The notes under the pieces: model-generated | What the model saw: only the letters and a program-made list of their open reading frames with translations | What the model was told of the DNA's origin: nothing | Database searches by the model: none | In this document: piece by piece, positions 1 to 13,067 of the stretch | Position numbering within the stretch: the stretch's first letter is position 1 | Layout: the number at the start of each line of letters is the position of its first letter | Assembly: GCA_963931925.1 (NCBI GenBank) | Contig: OZ007571.1 | Span: 42,722,279-42,786,278 of the forward strand | Direction: 5' to 3' | Length of the DNA: 64,000 bases | From: Onchidella celtica | Taxonomy: Eukaryota; Mollusca; Gastropoda; Systellommatophora; Onchidiidae | Program-made: the position numbers and the translations under genes

Positions 1-1293
1 AAAGCATTTGACACAGTGTGTCATGAAGGCCTCTGGAAAATCTTGGCGAAGTTTGGGTGTCCACCCGAATTCATCACAATAGTGCGCCAGTTTCATGATG
101 GCATGCCAGCTGCAGTCAAAAGCAACGGCAGTGTTTCAGAGCCCTTTGCTGTCACAAATGGGGTAAAACAGGGTTGTGTCTTAGCCCCAACTCTGTTCAG
201 CATCATGTTCTCTGCAATGCTACAAGAAGCCTTTAGCTCTCCTCCTCAAGGGGTAAGCATCAAGTACCGAACTGATGGCAGTCTATTCAACCTCAGGAGA
301 CTTCAGGCAAAAACCAAAACCAAAAGTACTCAAGTCTGTGACCTACTATTTGCTGATGATTGTGCACTTCTGGCAAACGATGAGGATAGCATGCAAAACT
401 GTGTTGATAAGTTCTCTAGTGCCTGTGACAACTTTGGCCTCACAATAAGCACAAAGAAGACGGAAGTGCTCCATCAGCCTACTCCAGACGACAAGTATCC
501 TGTGACCCCAAATATCAAAGTCCATGACAGTCTTCTGAAGGTGTCGGAGAACTTCACCTATCTTGGCAGTACACTGTCTTCCGCGGCTCGTGTTGATACT
601 GAAATTCTCTCAAGAATCAGCAAAGCCAGCTCTGCATTTGGCAGGCTTCGAAAGAGAGTATGGGATGTCGCCGGCATTCGCACAGACACTAAGCTGAAAG
701 TCTACAATGCTGTGGTCCTTCCCACCCTACTCTATGGGGCTGAAACCTGGACAGTGTACCAATCGCACGCCAGAAAGCTAAATCACTTTCATCTGGCCTG
801 CCTTAGAAAGATCCTAAGGATCAAATGGCAGGATAAAATTCCAGACACTGAGGTCCTCAATCGTGCCAAGGAATTGAGCATCTTCTGCCACCTGAAAAAA
901 ATTCAGCTACGTTGGGCAGGACATGTTGTCAGAATGCCCGACTCCAGACTCCCTAAGCAAATCTTCTTCTCTGAGCTCTCCAATGGAACGAGTAATGTTG
1001 GGGCCCCAAAGAGACGTTACAAAGACACTCTCAAGCAATCACTGAAGGCCTTTGCCATTGATGTGAGTGAGTGGGAAAAGCTCTCGCTTGATCGTGCAAA
1101 TTGGAGGGCGGCCCTTACCAGAGGCAGCAAAGCATGGGAAGCTGACAGAGTCCAGCAGGCTATCAAAAAAAGAGAACGGCGCAAGAAAAGGCCCAGTGGT
1201 ACTGAACCAACGGAGCACTCTTGTCATTTATGCGGAAGGGTCTGCAGGGCAAAAATAGGACTTATCAGTCACATGAGAAGCCATAAGTCATGA
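1..1293 (+). CDS. LINE reverse transcriptase, C-terminal part (partial at left edge)
   Basis: The open frame starts at base 1 without a start codon; the first Met is at 16. The first residues are the RT motif A region (AFDTV), followed by the GVKQGCVLAPTLF segment and the catalytic FADD box near 345-360. A long C-terminal domain follows, with LYGAETW, IKWQDKIPDTEVLNRA and a GHVVRMPDSRLPKQI-type stretch. The protein ends in a C2H2-like finger (CHLC...H...H) and a TGA at 1291-1293. No stop interrupts the 430 codons visible. The upstream endonuclease and the first RT blocks lie outside the window, so whether the copy is full length cannot be told. Confidence 0.88.
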   Translation, partial: KAFDTVCHEGLWKILAKFGCPPEFITIVRQFHDGMPAAVKSNGSVSEPFAVTNGVKQGCVLAPTLFSIMFSAMLQEAFSSPPQGVSIKYRTDGSLFNLRRLQAKTKTKSTQVCDLLFADDCALLANDEDSMQNCVDKFSSACDNFGLTISTKKTEVLHQPTPDDKYPVTPNIKVHDSLLKVSENFTYLGSTLSSAARVDTEILSRISKASSAFGRLRKRVWDVAGIRTDTKLKVYNAVVLPTLLYGAETWTVYQSHARKLNHFHLACLRKILRIKWQDKIPDTEVLNRAKELSIFCHLKKIQLRWAGHVVRMPDSRLPKQIFFSELSNGTSNVGAPKRRYKDTLKQSLKAFAIDVSEWEKLSLDRANWRAALTRGSKAWEADRVQQAIKKRERRKKRPSGTEPTEHSCHLCGRVCRAKIGLISHMRSHKS

Positions 1294-1446
1294 AAGAACA
1301 GTCTTTCCATTCTGTCCTCTGTGTCCTTTAGTTCTCTTTTGTCCACGTGTTGAAATTCTCAACAATTTCTGTTCTTTATTCCTCTGGTGTTGTTAAGGTC
1401 ATCATCATACCTGATGGACGAACTATTATTATTATTATTATTATTA
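1..1446 (+). mobile_element. APE-class LINE, 5' part outside the window, 3' tail (ATT)n
   Basis: The element enters from the left edge, already inside the reverse transcriptase, and ends in a 3' UTR of about 150 bp closing with an (ATT)n run at 1427-1446. Short microsatellite 3' tails are common among non-LTR elements. It belongs to the same broad group as the full-length LINE at 48.7-52.6 kb: both have the same RT segments, a long C-terminal region and a terminal Cys/His finger. The two proteins differ at many positions, so they are different subfamilies. Clade (RTE/BovB-like or a relative) is not settled by eye. Confidence 0.85.
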
Positions 1447-1449
1447 GAT

Positions 1450-4400
1450 CCGTATGATTGAGTCTCTGGGAGCAAGTGTTGGCTGTGGTCAGGTCAGGTG
1501 GCGTTTTCGTTCTCAAATCGCTGCAGTCGTATGCCCAGCTAGCCTTTTGTTGTGGGCGACTAACCGGGTACTGTAGGCCTACCTATTGTTATCGTTACAG
1601 TGAATTTGACAAGCATGTTGTGAGCGAGCACGAGAATTCCAGTACTAGGGTTTTGAGTCTGTCGAGGGGTATTTGGCCTATTGTGGTACGCGTCATTTTG
1701 CAGATTCTGAGGTTTTTGTAATGAAAGTGGTTCTCTCATTCCTAATTTTATTATGTATAAATACTATAAATGTCATATGGGTGTATTTTTCGTGAGCAAG
1801 TTTTTGCAAGTTTAGATTTTGGAGCCTATTGAACAAACCCTGATTTACACAGCTCTTCAAACTTTCAATCGTCATTTTCTTGAAAAGACAAAAATGCACA
1901 TACAACAACATGGAAAATACATGCCGATATCGTTAACTTAAGAAAGGGAAAATCATAAGGGGAAATTACTGAAATAATAAGGGGAACTTTTCAAAGATAA
2001 GCAAAATCATGCATGCTGTCCCTTGGTATTTCGGTAACCGTGTCCTGAGCAGAACCACACTGACACAATGCAACCTATTTTGTCACCTACATAGTACTAT
2101 CTGCCTTTCATAATGCAAAGCCAAGAGAAAAAATAGAGACTGAATTTTTAAAATGGGCGCTTTTTCGTCCAGAATTATTAAAATGTCTGCAGTTTCGTCC
2201 TCCACCCCATCCCCTTTCAGCTTTATTAAGAGAACCCACGATTTATCGCCGGATTTATGATTGATTTATTGCCGGAAGTGCAGATGAAAAGAAATGCAAA
2301 GAGTATTAAATTTCCTTTGATATTACAGGTCCTTCAAGAGTTTTTAAGTAAGAAAAAATTAAATTGGTGCTTCAATCAATAAACTTTGTGTGTGTGTGTG
2401 TTTTCTCTTAATTCTTTGATTCTAAATCCCTTCCTGAAGAATACATCAACCACTACCAAAGAAACATGTAAGTCATGTTACATGTATCATCTTGCAATAA
2501 TGTAATACATGGCTTAGAAGAGAGAGGGGACATCTTTTGCTCCTGGAATAAGCCTGTGTAGATCTTCATTCAGTGAAAGACACTGAAGATCCACCTTTGC
2601 ACTGATAAGAAATAGATAAGACCTCGTCAGCTGCTTCGATCGTCTTACATCTATTAGCACCGGCTGGGCAAGACTTGAACTCTCATTCATAAGCCGGTAT
2701 GATCCCCCCCCCCACCCACCCACACACACACACAAATCATAGATAATACTTACAGAAGTACCTTCTCTCTGTTATATTTTAAGACTGACAAAATATAGAA
2801 GCAACAGAAAAACGGTGGGGTTGCAGCAAAGTCATTGGAGCAAAGCCAAAATATAGGAAAAAGAAAAAGCCTCACCAAAGAAGCAATATACCGACACAAT
2901 ACAATAAAACGATAAAGGAAAAGGGAAGTCAAATCGGGGTTTCGGTTAGCAACCTGTAGCCCTGAAGAAGGTTTCTTACCGAAAGCTTTATTTGTCTTCC
3001 CTTTTTCTTTGCGGTATAATGTATCGTTTTGGTATTATTTCTTGCACGAGGCTTTGCTACATACAACTTTTTCTTTTTGCCATCCTTTGACTATAATTTA
3101 AAGAATGTTGTTACAAGTTTGTACGTCCTCAATGTTTTGTTGCTGCTAGGGGTATGTATTTTAAAGCTATTTGTGACTCACAGCCCCTCCCGAAACACCC
3201 CTAACAACAACCTTAATTATTTTTTCAGATTTTCTTTTTGTTTTTCTCCTGTTTTTTTTTTTTTTTTGCTTGAAAGGGTAGGGGGGCCAGGCTAAAGGAT
3301 TCGATGATATTTAGAGTTGGGGACAAGGACAGGGTTAGGGATAGGTACGGATACGTAAGTGTTCCTAGCGCTAAACGCTTGCGATGGGGACGTTTTCTTT
3401 AAGACACATTATTCGCTAATTTTTTTATGAGAATGATTTGCTGTTTGACTGGTCGTGTTGTTCATGGCTATTGCTGTACCTTGGAGCTTTTAGGAAGGGG
3501 ATTAGCCGTGAAATGAATAATAGGTTTTGTCTATTTTATTACTGTAAAGGCTTTAAAAAAGGTAAAAAAAATAAAAAAAATCATACAATGTACTTTGTTT
3601 TCATCAGTGACGAGGTCGAACTAACCTATCTGTTCTGTGACAGGAAAAGTACAGGCCAGGCATATGCCTTTATTTAGACACACTTGTCCAAAGCGTAAAC
3701 GTCTAGTAAGATAAGCAGCATCCACCACATGACATTTATAACTTTGAGTTTAAGCGTCGGATCCTTCATGCAAGTCCTTATCGCTATACCTTATCTTAGC
3801 GTTAGAAAAGCCATGCATTTTTTATGCAGCAAGATCTCGACTTTACGTGGAGAAGACGTAGTTAAGAGCAGGCAGACCTTTTAGTTTTTACGACACACTT
3901 CTTTCAGCTGATGAGTGTAACAGTACATACAACCGTCACCAGCAAAGATGAGGGACCTACTAATGCCTTTCTGGTTAGCCTTGCAGTGATGTTATTTGAA
4001 AACACATTTTACAGAGACATGACATAAAATTTCAAAACAAAATGTTTTGCTGTATAATTTTGTGGGAATAGAACGTTTAATGGCACTGTTTATATCGCAA
4101 GTGTGCAGAAATATCAGAAAGGTTTGAACACTTTCTTGAATACTCGGCAAAATTTCAGAAACCTTTTACATCACTGATGCTCAAAGAAGAAAATTGGACC
4201 AGGAGATGAATTCGGGATGAAATTTTGGTTCCTGTTCAGCCAACAACAATTGTTCCTAGGATTCTGAAAGAGAGTAAGACAAACTATATATATATAAATT
4301 ATAAATTAATATAGATGGACCCTGTTCAGTCGCATTGTTTTGGTTGTTTGGTTATAGAAATCACGGGCATCACAATGAAGTATTTCAAATACTGCGAAGT

Positions 4401-4699
4401 GAGTAAGCTTTAAATGCCAGCTCTTGAACAAAAGTTTGGATGGTTCAAAAATCCTTTCAACTGCTCACTAATGCATGTGAATGTTCTTGTTCATAGAAAA
4501 AACTAAACAAAAACAGATCCTATGACAAGAAAATTGGTTTTTGTAAAGGACTTAGAAGAAAGCCAGTGAGGAAGATTGTGACAGATATCCATCGATTGAT
4601 CCTGACTGAGTGAGATTAGTGCCCGCTGTAAAATTTCGTATGGTCTTTCTGAAGCAACTGATCTGTACTTGTTTCATTTGGAAAAGAATGTACGCAGAC
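1450..4699. other. Non-coding flank downstream of lectin A
   Basis: No gene is supported here. The stretch holds paralogous flank sequence of the lectin units, a (TG)n run near 2388-2400, C-rich and CA-rich tracts at 2703-2733, and a poly-T tract near 3250. The short open frames lack coding character. Confidence 0.6.
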
Positions 4700-7600
4700 T
4701 TACTCGGCTTCACAGAAGAAGAATGCGCTATCTTCACAATCCTCGTCATTCCATTTGTAACCAGCAGCACTTTGTAACTGGAGGCAGTCCTCGCCTGTCG
4801 AACAAATTTCACATTCATAAATACACATGTCCAGTTTTCTGATCATCAAATTATCGCATGGGAATGAAATGTGTGGGAGACACGTGTCGGTCACGGACAA
4901 AATGTTGCAAAAAGAGAAATGTTGTATGTAACAAAGCCTCACAGAAAAAAAATAATGCAGAAACTACACAATAAAACGCAAAGGAAAAGGGGAGACACAC
5001 TAAGCTTTCTCTGTGTGTTACCTTTGTCAAGAAAAATAAATGAAAATAGAGGAAATTTGAAGCAAAAAGACAACTGAACAAAGGAAGGAAATTGCACAAT
5101 ATAAACACAATACGAATATTTAGCTGCCAGTCCAGTCTTGGATTTTCAGAGCTCGGCACGTCCTTAGCCATACAACTTTTACTTTTTTGTCACAATTTGT
5201 CTTTACTTCAAGCTTTGCTGCGAACCCACAGATTTTTTGTTGTTGTGATTTTTATAATATTTCAGTCATAGGGACGCCAGGGATACATTGAATTTATTTG
5301 GGAAGAATTCACAGGTCTTCCCTAATAGTAAAACTGTTCATATTCAATATCACTGTTGTCATATCCAGTATGATCTGGAGGTATTTGCCCTAATGTAACA
5401 AAACGATTTGAACTTTTTTTTTCAAGTCATATGAAGTATTTTTGGTCTTAATAACGGAAAGGATGTGACAATATCTTATTAAATATGTGGCAATGTTTCG
5501 TTTAAAAAAAACAACATGTACATATTCTTAATGCCGTTAGTGAGCTGATTTCAGGTTACATGATGAAAGTCATATCTGAAATAACTATGTTCCGAATAGG
5601 AGACCAAATGTTCACTGAACATAGGCAGATTGATAAACCAAACGATCAGACTAGCTATCCGAGTTCAAAGGAAAATGCAATATTATTTCAAGTCTTTAAT
5701 CTTTCGAGATTTTCATCAAAGAATGGATTACAGTCGTTGTTTCGAGATCCTGGCCACTGACCTTATGGAATACCTTTGTCTTTGTAAAGACAGATTAAAA
5801 CCGAGCGTATAAAATGTAATAATACACATATTACCTCCGATGCCACCTTGCTGATTGGGTTCTCCAGGTGCCCAGTCAGTGAAGCCTTGAATCGGTACAC
5901 CGGAGGCTGCCCATTCCCAATATCCTTCCTCAAATATGTCCGTTCCACCTATCCAGGCAGTAGACACTGGTAAAAAAAATCAATGTGGAGAGAGGTTTCA
6001 ACAGTTGGTCGGGGTTAAGGTGAAATTTGAAAAACAAATTTAGAATATTTTAAAAGTTAAATTAGGGCAGACTAGTTCACTGAGGAAGTCAAATCTATAA
6101 ATACAGCTGTATATATGTTATTATATTACCTGTATATATGTCGGCGCCTGTATATATGAATATATATATGTATGTGTGTGTGTGTGACAAGCACGGGCAA
6201 ATAGCAAGGAGAGGAAGAAAGACACATACATAACAATTGGTGAATAGGACGGTGGGGAAAGCGAACGGATATGGAAGCAGGCAGGCCAGACACAGGTATG
6301 TTGTTTTTATGCCTTCACAATAATGATACAAACTCGCGTAATTATAAACAACACCCGAAAATAAGAAAGCTACTTACACATATGTGTCCGTGCTAAGTTC
6401 TTGAGGTATTCATTCTCCGCACTTGTTTCCACCTCTGCCAAGTGGGCATTGAATACCTCACAAAATTCCTACGAATGAAGGAAAATTGCGTGATCAAAGA
6501 AAAGAAATGGCCAGACTAAACGGGAAAGCGGGGGGGGGGGGGGTTTAAATTAAATATAGCACCTGTGAACTTAGGGAACCTGACAGACCCTCATCACCCC
6601 TGAAATCCGCAACGCAGCCTTAGTTCATGTTTATTTTATCTCCATTTTCGGAAAAAAACTCGAGATCTTTTAGTCTGTAGAAGAGGCACTACAAATGCAC
6701 ATTTCGACTGCGTTGTGGCACAAAATTAATTATCAAGCCGTTTCACAGTTCGATTTATTCTGAACTCCTCACCGCTGATACTGAAGCTGCAAAAGTTTAA
6801 CGTCGAATTTCTCAGTTGTGCAAAAAGTGGAGTTGGAACTAACAAGAACTAAGGTCGCCAAATGTCGGCGAGTAAAATACTCTCAGCAAATATTAAAATG
6901 ATCATAAACATACATGGGTCTAATCCCCCCGATACTTTAGAATTGTGTTTACCTATGGGGTTTTCTACCCTGACGCTTTCCCCTATTAAACAAATATTGA
7001 CAAGGTGTTCTTAATAAAACTAGTAGTATGTAATGAGAGGATAGGTAGCCTATGTTTTGATTCCGTACGATCTAATGTACAGCAATGCGTGTATAAGACA
7101 AAAATCACTTTTTTCTTTTCATTAGGCAAAAAAATAGCTTTTTTTTTTTCTAATCAAAAAGAAAATTCCACATCCCTATATACTAGTCCTTCCACCCGCT
7201 CCACCTCGAACTTCAGTTTAACAACGAACAAGGCGACTGCCTTAACTGGAACAACTTTTTCTAGGATATCAATGAAATTCTGACATTTTGTTTCTCCTGA
7301 TAATGGCAGACTGCTAATCTCTATACAGGCCAACAGCATAATAAAACAATCTCGGCTTATGAAACAAAAACAAAACAAAAAAATACATTACAGGTTGATA
7401 CATGGATGAAATTGATGAGGGGAAATATCTCAGCTTGTCAGAGAACTAAACAAGGCATTTAACAAACCTGCGCTCCTGCCCAAGTGAGCGCCTCAGAACC
7501 AATACCATAACATGCACCTTCGAACAAGTACCAGCCGTGATGGCAGGCAAAGTCTTCACCGCCAGCTGTGGATGGTTTGCATAGTATTTTCATTGATAAG

Positions 7601-9094
7601 AGAAAACAGTGTAACGTTTTCATTTTACATGTTCAAATAATATTATATAATACACGTAGATTCTATTTAAAGACCTGCTGAATTTTGTGGATGGCTCTAC
7701 ACAGCTATCTCGTAGCCTGTACAACCCAAAGTTTTGTGCAGATTACTTTTGGTCTGAAGTTGCATCTTTTTGAACACTAGCTGTTGTTTCTTTTTTTCTG
7801 GTTTGGGTAAAATTCAAATCAAGCATTCATAAATTTCGCGTTTGACTTTAACGTTAACACTACCAGGATACAATTAGCGTTCAGTAATGTCCTACAACGG
7901 TTCGTTTCCGTGATATACATGTACTATGTAGATACAACACAGAGGGTCAGAGTTATGAACTAAAACCAACAGAAATTCAATTTGTTCGTGTGTGTGTGTG
8001 TGTTTTATAGTATGTTTATTTGTATGACTAGATGAAGTTCCCGGCATTATCCGGGATAAACCTGTGAAACCACTGTTCTGTCTCTCTCTCTCTCTCATTT
8101 TGGTCTACAAAGTTTCTCATATTCTCCAGTCTTACTACAGATCCCATGCGCTCCTGAGCACTATGCACTAATTTCTGATGGGGAAATTGCGCGCACGTAA
8201 GTGAACGCATATTAATATCGCTTCCGGTGCGATGGTCTTGCTACTCGGAGCCAAAACAAAGATCAATGTATTTTACATTTTTACAACTTTTTATTTGAAA
8301 ATACCTAAATTTCAATCAACACAATCGGTCGATACAAAAGCGATTGGACTGGATTAGTTTACACTTAAGAAAATTAATTTTATCATTTTTGAAACTGTCA
8401 TTTAGGCTGTAGAGTCGAGCAAAAAAAAAGGGCCAAAAATTACACCACAATGAATTACTCTCGCCACTATATTTTATTATAAGATATGGACAGCCAGCAT
8501 TGCAATCAAAACATCATCGCATAACAACGTAAAACATATGTATGTCCAAACCGAAAATAACTGAGCTTATAAGACATGATGGTAAATGAATGTCACTACT
8601 GACCCAAATGTCAGCTTCTGAAAATGTCCATACTACTGCGACACTAGGGTTTAATTTTGTATTATATTTCTTCATCCATATCGCATGTGCTGAAAGAGAT
8701 CTCGATCCCCTAACATGACAACGTTCCATCTCCACCAGTTGGCTGGACAAAGTTAAACTACATCTACAGGTCTTCTCCATTGTGTGTCAAAGTATTCAGC
8801 GGATTCGGTGTGTAATTTGAAAGTATTACTAAAAAGAAAAATAAAGTCCTCTCCACATGGAACTTCAATCATGAAGTTCTAAAAAGTTGATGGAAGGGAG
8901 TTGTCAATCTTAGGGAACAAACTGCCAAAACAGGGCATGGGGGGCGAGGGGGGGGGGGGGAGGAGGAGAGACATTAATTTTTTTTTTTAATGAAAACGAT
9001 CAAAACACGTATTTCATTAGTAAGAATTATGTTTACCTGGGCCGTAAAGAATCCCAGCCACCACAAGGTATATCGCAATGTAGTCGGGAGTCAT
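4700..9094 (-). CDS. C-type lectin A, perlucin-like secreted lectin (5 coding exons)
   Basis: Coding exons on the minus strand are 9037-9094, 7468-7565, 6378-6468, 5835-5966 and 4700-4794, each with AG/GT borders and matching phases, giving 157 aa. Exon 1 encodes a hydrophobic signal peptide (MTPDYIAIYLVVAGILYG). Exon 2 carries the N-terminal Cys pair of a long-form CTLD (FACHHGW...GACYG). Exon 3 supplies the first canonical Cys (EFCEV). Exon 4 has WIGGTD, the WAPGEPN motif and the start of the GG loop. Exon 5 has GEDC, WNDEDC and the terminal FFFCE. EPN plus WND is the pattern linked to Ca2+-dependent mannose-type sugar binding, so a secreted sugar-binding protein (innate recognition or shell/mucus matrix) is likely. 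No break is seen. Lectins B and C are its tandem paralogues. Confidence 0.93.
6610..6880 (+). repeat. Intronic repeat copy 1 (intron 2 of lectin A)
   Basis: This stretch is shared with intron 2 of lectin B (about 18650-18880) and reappears inverted at about 22580-22860. Recognisable parts include GTCGAATTTCTC, GTGCAAAAAGTGGAGTTGGAAC and GACTGCGTT(G/A)TGG. The matching intron of lectin C aligns up to just before it and then diverges, so it behaves like a short mobile repeat rather than plain intron sequence. Confidence 0.5.
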
Positions 9095-9179
9095 GGTCTT
9101 AGTCACAAAGAGGCAGTAAATTGTTATAGATGATCTTATCTCAATGAATACAAATGCTGGATCTAGGAGCCAGAAGACG

Positions 9180-9230
9180 CGTTATGCAGATAAAGTTAAC
9201 AAAACAACAAAAAAATCGCACTGTCAGCAT
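9180..9230 (-). promoter_or_regulatory. Conserved GATA-like promoter block of lectin A
   Basis: About 95 bp upstream of the start codon the plus strand reads CAGATAAAGTTAAC. A similar CAGATAAAGT block, next to a GTTA(T/C) and an (A/G)GA(A/C)G(A/C)CG-like stretch, sits at the same distance upstream of lectins B (about 20781) and C (about 29543). AGATAA is a GATA-factor core. The surrounding sequence has diverged more than the block. This is inferred from comparison of the three copies only. Confidence 0.45.
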
Positions 9231-9409
9231 GACCTCCGACGAGCCTAGCATGCTGTTTTCTAATCTGTTTTCTTCTCTGGCAAGTTTTTTAAAAATAACA
9301 TTCTTGTGGTTGACAATTTAGCCCACTCGACAGCAAACTGGTCTCTCGGGTATTTCCACTTTTTTCCAGCGGAATTTGTGAAAGAAAAATTAAGACTCAA
9401 TGAATAGTA

Positions 9410-10315
9410 CTAATGCTTGCTTTTTTTTTTTCTTCTTTTTCTCCTTATCAGGTACTTTGCAACAGGATCATCTTTCAGGAGCCTTGCGTTCAACTTTAGA
9501 ATAACCAAATCCACAGTGGCTGACAAATTGCATGAAACTGTAGTGGCTATATGGGAATAGTTGCAATTAGTACAAATGCCTTTGCCCACAGGGGAAAAAC
9601 TAAGATCTGTTGCTGAGGATTTCTTTAGCATTTGGAATGTTCCAAACTGTAAGGGAGCTATCGATGGCAAACATGATTGTGCCCATACGATGCCCGAGTG
9701 GTTCGGAGCCCATGTTCTTCAACTACAAAATGTTCTTCTCTATCATTCTTCAAGGTATGGCGGATGCAAATTACAGGTTCATTAACATCGATGACGGCGG
9801 GTCTGGAAAGCAAAGTGATGGTGGCACCTTCCAAGCCTCTGAGCTCTACCGTGCTTTAGCAACTCGGAAGTTCAACCTCTAGGGACCTTCGTTTTTACCG
9901 GAAACAAACGTTATGGCTCCTAATGGTCTTGTTGGTGATGAGGCCTACCCACTTTTGCCTTTCGTTTCGAAACCACAATAGCGGCACTAAATTTACCACT
10001 GGATAAAGAATGCTGTAACAAGAGGTTGTCGAGATGCAGGAAAACAGTTCAACGTGCTTTTGGGTTGCTGTGTTCGAAATGGCGCGTATTAGTCAAAGGC
10101 ATTGAAACCAGAGTGGAAATGGCAGACTACATTGTGAAATGTGCTTGCATCCTGCATAACATAGTGACAGATGGAGAAGGATTTACGCAAAATCTAAGCT
10201 AGTTTTCTGTGAGGAGTTTATTTTGGCAGCACAGCGGTAGACCAAGCGATGAGGCAAAGTCGATCAAAGACATTGTTACGACTTATTTTACACACAATCC
10301 CTTGACGTATAAGTG
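9410..10315 (+). pseudogene. Dead PIF/Harbinger transposase (DDE exon)
   Basis: After an acceptor-like CTTATCAG at about 9450, the sequence reads (R)YFATGSSFRSLAFNF, then a stop, LPTGEKLRSVAEDFF, CKGAIDGKH (first Asp), GMADANYRFINIDDG, SDGGTFQASEL, LVGDEAYPLLPF (second Asp), RCRKTVQRAFGLL and CACILHNIV. This is the order of HARBI1-type transposases. At least two frame changes and two stops interrupt it. The catalytic Glu before the AFG motif reads Gln (VQRAFG instead of VECAFG), so it could not be active even if in frame. It resembles the second exon of the transposase at 38.7-39.6 kb. No N-terminal exon, MADF partner or TIRs were found. Confidence 0.8.
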
Positions 10316-12930
10316 ACTAAAATGTCAAAGCTGCAAGTTGGATATGTTTAAAGAAAACAAGGAATATCAGAGCGCCCTTTCCAATAATGGTAGGATTTGT
10401 TTGGATCTTAATTCAAGTAAATTAAGTACCTGAAGGAACACAAAGAAAGAAAGAAATACGATATAAATTACAACAAAACCTTACACAAAGTCTCTTTACA
10501 GAACACAGGATAGAATCGCAAGCAAAACTGTTAAAAGCCACTAGAGACCCTCCTTAACTTAGTTAATACTCTGTTAACAATAATTACAATGCAGCCTTTT
10601 ATTGATTCATAAAAAATATTAGAAATTAAAATTCTGACTCTTCATTTGCCTTACAAATTTTAATGAAGTTGACAAACAAACTCGTACCTTAATGGCCGTT
10701 TTTGTGCTTTTTTCTGAATGATATTGTCGTTGTGTTCATTAGACTTTTTGTTTGTCCTCGTAAAAATTATAATTCTATAACCCTCTTATTCCTTCTTTAG
10801 TTGCCAAAAATATGGCAAACATCCTTTACATGTATTATTTGGTGATTATGCTTCTCATTTTAATGAGATATAAATAGATCTATTACAATATTACCTTCAA
10901 AGCCCATCTCTTAGGTTATCTCTAGCCGACATTTATCAACGGCTATGAGGTTGGCATGCAGTTTATTCCTCTTATCCCAAATTATCGGACGTTTAAAAAC
11001 AGCATAAGCCTTTCTGTGTCCATTATCCATGTGATGCAGCCTACTCTTAACTGGTGTTTACAGTTACAATACGCCCACGCAACGAGACATCATCTGGTCT
11101 CTTTCTCTCCTCCTCCCCATAACTCCCGCTTGCTATTTCCGGCGACTTGTAACAGGCAAGAATTACCCTGACGTTCTTGCAAATTTGCCCGCGCTGACAC
11201 CCACCAACCAGCCGCTGGTAACACGCGTCTACTTCTGACGGTTACGAAGTGAAGGAGGCAATTCTCAAAGCGGGTCTCGGCAGACTGGTTCTGATCAACC
11301 AGCCTAGAGAAAACCGGCAACACTCTGGCCGCACCCATAGGCATGAAGAAATCATTTTTCAAAATTTTATTTTTAGCAATTTTTGGCATAACGGGATTTG
11401 AGCATTATGGTTAGGGACTCATTATTTTGGTAAGTATTTTGCTGAACAGCTCTCACTTGAAGTCAAGAATGTTCAGAAGTATTCTGCCATCTTGGACCAA
11501 AGTGAAGTCACTTCAATGACAATACGTTATTTAATTGCAGAGATTGCCTCATGGTTGTTATAAAGTATCTTCTGTTACAGGAATAAGTCGCAAACAAAGG
11601 GACAAAATTGCTCTACAATTTTCAAGGCATAAAAACACTTTTTTTTACAACTAACCCTTTATTTTCTTGCAGATAACAAAACATAATTTATTAATACTAC
11701 AAAAAAAACCCCATCTTTCCAAAGGCTTTACTTGAAAATATAAATATAACCATAATAATATCCTATTTGCAATGGCTCACGCGTTGTTGTTTTGACACCT
11801 TCGTGATATATAATTATCACTATTTAACTGCAATCACCAATCCGGGCAAAACTGCTTGTTTTTACTAGAAATATGTTAAAGCAAACTATAAACTTGAGAT
11901 CTGGGAAAAATATATGGTAATTATGATTTTTTTAGGTCACAAAAAAAATGACACGGGACATGAATTTTGTATTTGGTTTTTAAAAGGCCGGTGTAATAAA
12001 ACATGTACCTTGAGTTATCCATTTTATTTACCTTTACCAACTTCACAGTAATGTGCTAAGCCTACTTTGGGCTCCTTCAGAGTGGCTTCTACACATTTAC
12101 GATCATAAAATTAGCAAATGTGAAGAACAAATTAATGAACTATTACATAGTTAATTCTTCCATATGTAAAACATGTCCGGCGTGGCTTCTTATGCTTTCA
12201 GACCCGAAAAGTAACAAACGCCAAAGCTAATAGAATCTGCCCGATTTGCGATCATAAAAAGGACACACCTAAGCTATCTCACGTGGGTCAGTCACAATGA
12301 GCAAACACATCAATGTAGAAAAACGATGGTTAAAAAAAATCAATTACAGCCATTCAATATTCAAAAGATCATACAAGAAAACCATCTGTAATTCGTACAG
12401 AAAATACATCCGAGAAAAGAAAGCATGGACAGAACGTGCTAGTGAAATCCATCCCGATGCAACAATTTTCCATGAAATCTTCTTTCTCTCACTTTTGGTT
12501 TCTGCCGCACTCTTCTCATATTTTGTTCTCTTCTCCCTCCCTCTTTCTCTTGTCCTCTCTTGTTTTCTGTTTTCTCTTATCTTTTCTACCTTCCGTCTGA
12601 TACTATTTGTTATCCGTTATTTTTTAATGATATTGATATAAATAAATCACGGGAGAGCTTTTTAAATACGGTAAATCAAAGGGTCAGAGTTTTTGAAGTA
12701 CGATAGTAAAGTTATAAACTATATTTTAAAGACAACGCCGTTTGACATCGCTTGGGTTACTCAGTGCATGAATGTACATCGAGAGTTGGCAACCAGAATG
12801 TCCGAAATAGTCAAATTGAGAAAATCGAATTTGAAATGTGTAATTGTATCCCCAAGGAAAATTCAAACAGTCGCAATAACTTCAACGCGGTCACATTAGC
12901 TATATGACTGAAATAAAGTCACACACTTTG
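10316..12930. other. Gene-poor AT-rich stretch
   Basis: No coding signal is recognised. The frame at 12297-12641 is Lys/Arg-rich and then hydrophobic because of a T/C-rich run; it has no known motif and no splice context. The segment separates the Harbinger remnant from a SINE-like tail. Confidence 0.5.
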
Positions 12931-12934
12931 TGTC

Positions 12935-13067
12935 TTGGATATCTACCGGCATTTTAAGAGCAATGAATAAACTTGGACACAACGTGTTCGATATATTGTG
13001 AAGCGCTTTGGGTCCACTTTGCGGATAAAGACGCTGTATATACTCCATTATTATTATTATTATTAAT
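12935..13067 (+). repeat. SINE/LINE 3' tail with (ATT)n end
   Basis: The phrase GTGAAGCGCTTTGGGTCC, followed by GATAAAGACGCTGTATATA and (ATT)n, resembles the conserved 3' tail shared by many metazoan SINEs and their LINE partners. It ends in (ATT)n at about 13047-13067. No tRNA-like head was found upstream, so it is a fragment. The family name is not certain. Confidence 0.5.

Noticed and set aside
12297-12641. 114-codon frame with a basic start and hydrophobic end
   Set aside because: The hydrophobic half comes from a T/C-rich run; no signal peptide at the start, no motif, no splice context.
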